Shown one piece after another: positions 62,688-64,000 of a stretch of DNA of 64,000 nt. Each line of letters opens with the position of its first letter. The stretch's first letter is position 1. Position numbers and translations under genes: made by a program. The DNA comes from Sphingobacterium sp. CZ-UAM (GTDB lineage Bacteria; Bacteroidota; Bacteroidia; Sphingobacteriales; Sphingobacteriaceae), in NCBI RefSeq assembly GCF_002000245.1, contig NZ_MTCM01000001.1:310001-374000 (forward strand). Direction: 5' to 3'. The notes below the pieces were generated by a model. That model saw only the letters and a program-made list of their open reading frames with translations, was not told the DNA's origin and made no database searches.

Positions 62688-64000
62688 ATGAAAACTAATT
62701 TTAAATTATTAACCCTTTTATTCCTGCTTATCTTTCCTATTGCTATGTTTGCGCAACAGGATAGTACAGCTAGCACGGAAGGTCTGGAATTTACGGACGG
62801 AACAATCAGTCCGGATTCTTTATCATTCGAAGAGTCACCCGATACCATGACAGCAAGTGTTGATTCCAGCAAAACGGTTGTTGCGACCAATAAGGTGGAA
62901 GAATCTACTGAAAACGGTAAAAAATCACTGTGGAGTATTTTTATCGCGGGCTTGGTTGGGGGCTTTGCGGCCTTATTGATGCCCTGTATATTTCCGATGC
63001 TTCCTTTGACGGTGAGTTTTTTCACCAAGCAGTCTGGTAGTCGCGCTAGTGGCATTAGCAAGGCCCTCTTATATGGTCTCTTTATTATCGTGATCTATGT
63101 TGCTTTAGGGATGATTATTACCATTGCCTTTGGTTCTGATGCACTCAATGCACTTTCAACCAACGGAATTTTTAATTTTATCTTCTTCTTGCTGCTGGTC
63201 GTATTTGCGGCCTCTTTCTTTGGTGCATTTGAAATTACCTTGCCTAGTTCTTTCGTTAATAAAATGGATGCTAAGTCAGACAAAGGTGGGCTCATCGGCC
63301 TATTTTTTATGGCCTTTAGTTTATCGCTGGTATCCTTTTCCTGTACCGGTCCGATCATAGGGACACTGTTGGTGGAAGCGGCGTCAAAAGGCGAGCGATT
63401 AGGCCCGGCCATCGGTATGTTGGGCTTCTCCATTGCTTTGGCTATTCCATTTGGTTTATTTGCCATGTTCCCATCAATGCTTAAATCACTGCCAAAATCG
63501 GGCGGTTGGTTGAACAGTGTAAAAGTGGTACTTGGATTTTTGGAATTGGCATTGGCCCTGAAATTTTTATCGAATGTGGACTTGGCTTATCATTGGAACT
63601 GGTTGGACAGGGAAGTATTCCTGTCTTTATGGATCGCCGTATTTGGTTTGATGGGACTTTATCTGATCGGTAAAATTAAGTTTTCCCACGATAGTGAGCT
63701 TAAATTTCTATCTGTTCCAAGGACCATTTTAGCCATTGTTGTTTTTTCTTTTGTTGTGTATATGATTCCGGGTTTATGGGGGGCGCCTTTAAAGTCCATT
63801 TCAGCCTTTTTGCCACCATCTGCAACGCAGGACTTTGACCTGTCTTCGGGAGTTGGCAGCGGTACGGCAGCCCATACGGACGGTAAGGTGAAAAAATATG
63901 CCGAGATATTCCATGAGCGTGGTACACCAAAAGGCTTTGATCCTTATTACGATTACGAGCAGGCCCTGGCGACAGCAAAAGAACTAAATAAACCTGTATT
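62688..64000 (+). CDS. DsbD-like thiol:disulfide interchange protein (cut by window edge)
   Basis: The frame is open from the ATG at 62688 to the right edge, 437 residues. A signal peptide (MKTNFKLLTLLFLLIFPIAMFA) is followed by a short Ser/Thr-rich linker with no folded N-terminal alpha domain. Eight helices of the DsbD transmembrane type come next: MPCIFPMLPLTVSFF and SFSCTGPIIGTLL hold the paired membrane cysteines that pass electrons from cytoplasmic thioredoxin. The C-terminal region after residue 375 should lead into a thioredoxin domain beyond the window. It probably delivers reducing power to the periplasm. The ATG at 62666 in another frame ends at once. Confidence 0.9.
   Translation, partial: MKTNFKLLTLLFLLIFPIAMFAQQDSTASTEGLEFTDGTISPDSLSFEESPDTMTASVDSSKTVVATNKVEESTENGKKSLWSIFIAGLVGGFAALLMPCIFPMLPLTVSFFTKQSGSRASGISKALLYGLFIIVIYVALGMIITIAFGSDALNALSTNGIFNFIFFLLLVVFAASFFGAFEITLPSSFVNKMDAKSDKGGLIGLFFMAFSLSLVSFSCTGPIIGTLLVEAASKGERLGPAIGMLGFSIALAIPFGLFAMFPSMLKSLPKSGGWLNSVKVVLGFLELALALKFLSNVDLAYHWNWLDREVFLSLWIAVFGLMGLYLIGKIKFSHDSELKFLSVPRTILAIVVFSFVVYMIPGLWGAPLKSISAFLPPSATQDFDLSSGVGSGTAAHTDGKVKKYAEIFHERGTPKGFDPYYDYEQALATAKELNKPV

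Noticed and set aside
1..64000. CRISPR arrays, prophage genes, restriction or toxin-antitoxin modules
   Set aside because: No spaced direct repeats, phage structural genes or recognisable defence genes were seen on either strand.

Overview
The window looks like chromosomal DNA of a Bacteroidota bacterium, most likely Sphingobacteriaceae (Sphingobacterium or a close relative). Four lines of evidence support this. The base composition is AT-leaning. Shine-Dalgarno sequences are mostly absent. The promoters are Bacteroidota-type (TTG, about 20 bases, TAnnTTTG), seen before mqo, serC, pheT, engB and a tRNA gene. The proteins are of Bacteroidota type: a short primary sigma factor, a single-chain PurL, RNase Y, a PnuT-type carrier and a PNGase F-like protein. 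No product was identified by database search; all names come from reading motifs and family resemblance.

Layout. 1-8.8 kb: the N-terminal part of polyphosphate kinase, a DJ-1/PfpI protein, two small flavodoxin-like reductases, a PLP-dependent deaminase, RluD with a class IV aminotransferase, a relic of an IS3-family element, two exported proteins and a PhnA protein. 8.9-15.5 kb: a zinc metallopeptidase, a LuxE-like protein, FabG, malate:quinone oxidoreductase, then a TPP riboswitch ahead of pnuT and an acyl-CoA-dehydrogenase-like gene. 15.8-21 kb: a lipoprotein, a large FtsX/MacB-type permease, tRNA-Arg(CCG) with a clear promoter and terminator, and XerD. 21.3-31.9 kb: an M16 peptidase, RpoD, a small XRE regulator, Fmt, then a lolC/E-like, Kef-type antiporter and icd run. 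32-36.8 kb: serC, serA, lysC and lysA (serine and lysine/DAP synthesis). 36.9-39.3 kb: a tight three-gene operon of an Lgt-like membrane protein, a two-TM protein and a cysteine-rich radical SAM protein resembling tetraether lipid synthases. 39.4-44.3 kb: an MscS channel, an AraC regulator divergent from an AEC transporter, and DoxX. 44.3-53.4 kb: purL, pheT, a coiled-coil protein, zapA, a probable 6S RNA and rny. 53.5-64 kb: a Gph-like phosphatase, a small membrane protein, a NatAB-like ABC exporter, EngB, a UbiA/MqnP prenyltransferase, a PNGase F-like secreted protein, an Lrp regulator divergent from a cysteine-synthase-like enzyme, and a DsbD-like protein cut by the window edge.

Most of this is core chromosome with well-formed terminators between units. 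I see no prophage, CRISPR array or defence island. The most interesting parts are the Lgt-like/radical SAM operon, the TPP-controlled pair, the candidate 6S RNA, a set of genes whose -7 promoter element sits only four bases before the ATG, and the IS3 relic held inside a perfect inverted repeat.
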